From: Candidatus Rokuibacteriota bacterium
GTDB lineage: Bacteria > Methylomirabilota > Methylomirabilia > Rokubacteriales > CSP1-6
Reading direction: 5' to 3'
Length of the DNA: 6,008 nucleotides
NCBI GenBank assembly: GCA_016179165.1
Contig: JACORX010000472.1
Coordinates: forward strand, 1 to 6,008
The notes under the pieces were generated by a model. The model searched no databases, had not been told where the DNA came from, and saw nothing but the letters and a program-made list of their open reading frames with translations. Every line of letters begins with the position of its first letter. Within the stretch, counting starts at the first letter, position 1. Position numbers and translations under genes: made by a program. Below, in pieces: positions 4,951 to 6,008 of the stretch.

Positions 4951-5391
4951 ATGAGCCGCCAGAGCGGAGAGGTGCCCAGCCGGACGTTCAAGGCGGGCGA
5001 CGTCATATTCAACGAAGGCGACGACGCCAAGGGCGAGGCCTTCCTGGTCCACGAGGGCAAGGTCGAGGTCAGGAAGCAGTTTGGCGCCGAGGCGCGACTG
5101 CTCGTCGTGCTGGGCAAGGGTCAGCTGCTGGGAGAGCTTGCGCTCTTCAGGAACGCCCCCCGCTCCGCCACGGCCATCGCGGCTGAACCCGTCACGCTCC
5201 TCCTCATCCCGGCCCACCGGCTCGAGGCCTTGATGCGGACCAACCCCTCGCTGGCCATGGCGATCGTCAAGGACCTCTCGGGGCGCATGCTGGCCGCGGA
5301 GGAGCGGGCGCGGGACGCCGAGAAGCGCGCGAGCGAAGCCGAGAAGCGTCTGCGCGAAGCCCAGGGTGGGCCGGAAGGGAAGAAAGACTAG
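4951..5391 (+). CDS. Cyclic-nucleotide-binding-domain protein with C-terminal coiled coil
   Basis: The 146-residue protein is mostly one cyclic-nucleotide-binding (CRP-like) beta-roll domain: FKAGDVIFNEGD, then EAFLVHEGKVEVRK, then the phosphate-binding-cassette region GELALFRNAPRSATAIA, whose Glu and Arg are the positions that hold the ribose and phosphate of cAMP or cGMP in the family. After PSLAMAIVKDLSGRMLAAEE the chain becomes a charged Ala/Glu/Lys/Arg helix with two similar units (ARDAEKRASEAEKRLREAQ), probably a coiled coil for dimerisation. There is no helix-turn-helix, so it is not a CRP-type transcription factor by itself; it may be a sensor subunit acting on a partner. The start ATG 4951 has a good ribosome binding site. 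The gene is divergent from the protease-rhodanese gene across only 39 bases, so the promoters overlap or lie inside the genes. Its TAG overlaps the stop of the convergent downstream gene. Confidence 0.85.
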   Translation: MSRQSGEVPSRTFKAGDVIFNEGDDAKGEAFLVHEGKVEVRKQFGAEARLLVVLGKGQLLGELALFRNAPRSATAIAAEPVTLLLIPAHRLEALMRTNPSLAMAIVKDLSGRMLAAEERARDAEKRASEAEKRLREAQGGPEGKKD

Positions 5392-6008
5392 CCACCGAGG
5401 CGGAACGTGTCGGCCGCCAGTCCGGCGATGTGGCGGCCGATGGCGAGCGATGCCGTGGCCGCCGGCGAAGGCGCGTTGACCACGTGCACGGCGCCCTCCG
5501 TGACGCTGATCCGGAAGTCGTCCACCAGCGAACCGTCCGGGCTCACCGCTTGGGCACGCACGCCGGCCCCGCCCCGCTCGATATCACCCTCACGGATATC
5601 CGGCACCAGTTTCTGGAGGGATCGCACGAAGGCGGCCTTGCTTGCCGAGCGGTAGAGCTCGTAGGCGCCCATCTTCCAGTAGCGCCGCGCCATGTGCCAG
5701 AAGCCCGCGTAGCCCAGCATGCCCAGCGCCTCACCAGGACGCACGGTGCCCAAGGTATAGCCCTCGCGGGCGAAGGCCAGCACCGCGTTGGGCCCGGCCT
5801 CGATATCCCCGTGGACAGTGCGCGTGAAGTGCACGCCGAGAAACGGGAACTCAGGATCGGGCACGGGGTAGATGAGGTTCTTGACGAGCGAGCGGCGCTC
5901 GGGCCGGAGCATGTAGTACTCGCCGCGGAACGGGATGATGCGCACTTCGGGGCGGATGCCCATGAGGCGCGCCACCTCGTCGGAGTAGAGCCCCGCGCAG
6001 TTGACGAG
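5388..6008 (-). CDS. lhgO: L-2-hydroxyglutarate oxidase, C-terminal half (5' end outside window)
   Basis: The last 206 residues of an FAD-dependent oxidoreductase of the DAO fold are present; the gene enters from the right edge (first full codons read LVNCAGLYSDEVARLMGI). Segments typical of LhgO (YgaF) follow in order: IIPFRGEYYML, LIYPVPDPEFPFLGVHFTRT, GPNAVLAFAREGY, LQKLVPDI, GAGVRAQAVSPDGSLVDDF and the near C-terminal VHVVNAPSPAATASLAIG. E. coli LhgO has about 422 residues, so about half is visible. It oxidises L-2-hydroxyglutarate to 2-oxoglutarate at the membrane, passing electrons to the quinone pool or oxygen; this clears a side product of central metabolism. The GTG at 5975 is an internal valine, not a start. 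The stop TAG (5390-5388) overlaps the TAG of the convergent cNMP-binding gene. A related FAD-dependent 2-hydroxyacid enzyme is possible but less likely. Confidence 0.9.
   Translation of the reverse strand, partial: LVNCAGLYSDEVARLMGIRPEVRIIPFRGEYYMLRPERRSLVKNLIYPVPDPEFPFLGVHFTRTVHGDIEAGPNAVLAFAREGYTLGTVRPGEALGMLGYAGFWHMARRYWKMGAYELYRSASKAAFVRSLQKLVPDIREGDIERGGAGVRAQAVSPDGSLVDDFRISVTEGAVHVVNAPSPAATASLAIGRHIAGLAADTFRLGG

Noticed and set aside
1..6008. CRISPR arrays, tRNA or rRNA genes, insertion sequences
   Set aside because: No regularly spaced short repeats, no cloverleaf-like sequence, no transposase motif or terminal inverted repeats were seen on either strand.

Overview
The window is GC-rich DNA (roughly two thirds G+C by eye), tightly packed, with little noncoding sequence apart from one gap of about 370 bases (858-1227). 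It looks like a free-living bacterium with a Gram-negative type envelope: one gene encodes an exported, membrane-anchored S1C-type protease, and the others encode heterotrophic metabolism enzymes. If the selenocysteine reading below is right, the organism also has the Sec machinery. The style would fit a Rokubacteria/Methylomirabilota or deltaproteobacterial lineage, but this is only an impression; nothing here proves the taxon.

Layout, left to right. (1) 1-857, plus strand: C-terminal end of a secreted or surface-type protein made of IPT/TIG and bacterial Ig-like domains, followed by a hairpin and a decayed extra repeat in another frame. (2) 858-1227: noncoding, with several perfect hairpins. 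(3) 1228-2850, plus: a gamma-glutamyltransferase-superfamily Ntn hydrolase of the YwrD/HpxW-like kind. (4) 2869-3285, plus: a DCC-family (DUF393) thiol-disulfide protein, 18 bases downstream and probably cotranscribed. (5) 3292-4911, minus: a trypsin-like (S1C) protease with signal peptide, TPR-like segment, one transmembrane helix and a C-terminal rhodanese domain. (6) 4951-5391, plus: a small cyclic-nucleotide-binding-domain protein with a coiled-coil tail, divergent from the protease gene. (7) 5388-6008, minus: the C-terminal half of an LhgO-type L-2-hydroxyglutarate oxidase, convergent with and overlapping the previous gene by the four bases CTAG.

The main discovery is in gene 5. A plain reading stops at an in-frame TGA (3474-3472 on the minus strand) in the middle of the rhodanese domain, inside the active-site loop (YCT-TGA-PDEHTSA). 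Beyond the TGA the same frame continues for 59 residues with the rest of a textbook rhodanese fold (ending motif ...LKGGLGAW...AGLPI) and stops at a TAG only 6 bases from the convergent neighbour. TGA sits where related rhodanese loops carry Cys, and 13 bases after it starts a compact hairpin whose GU-containing loop begins 22 bases from the TGA, as in bacterial SECIS elements. Adjacent genes use TGA as a normal stop, so the whole genetic code is not reassigned. The best reading is a selenoprotein: periplasmic serine protease, membrane helix, cytoplasmic seleno-rhodanese, 539 residues with Sec at 480. A sequencing error or a recent nonsense mutation is the main alternative.

Genes 4, 5 and 6 may form a functional neighbourhood around thiol/selenol chemistry and signalling at the membrane, but their orientations (convergent, divergent) do not make them one operon, so this link is inference.
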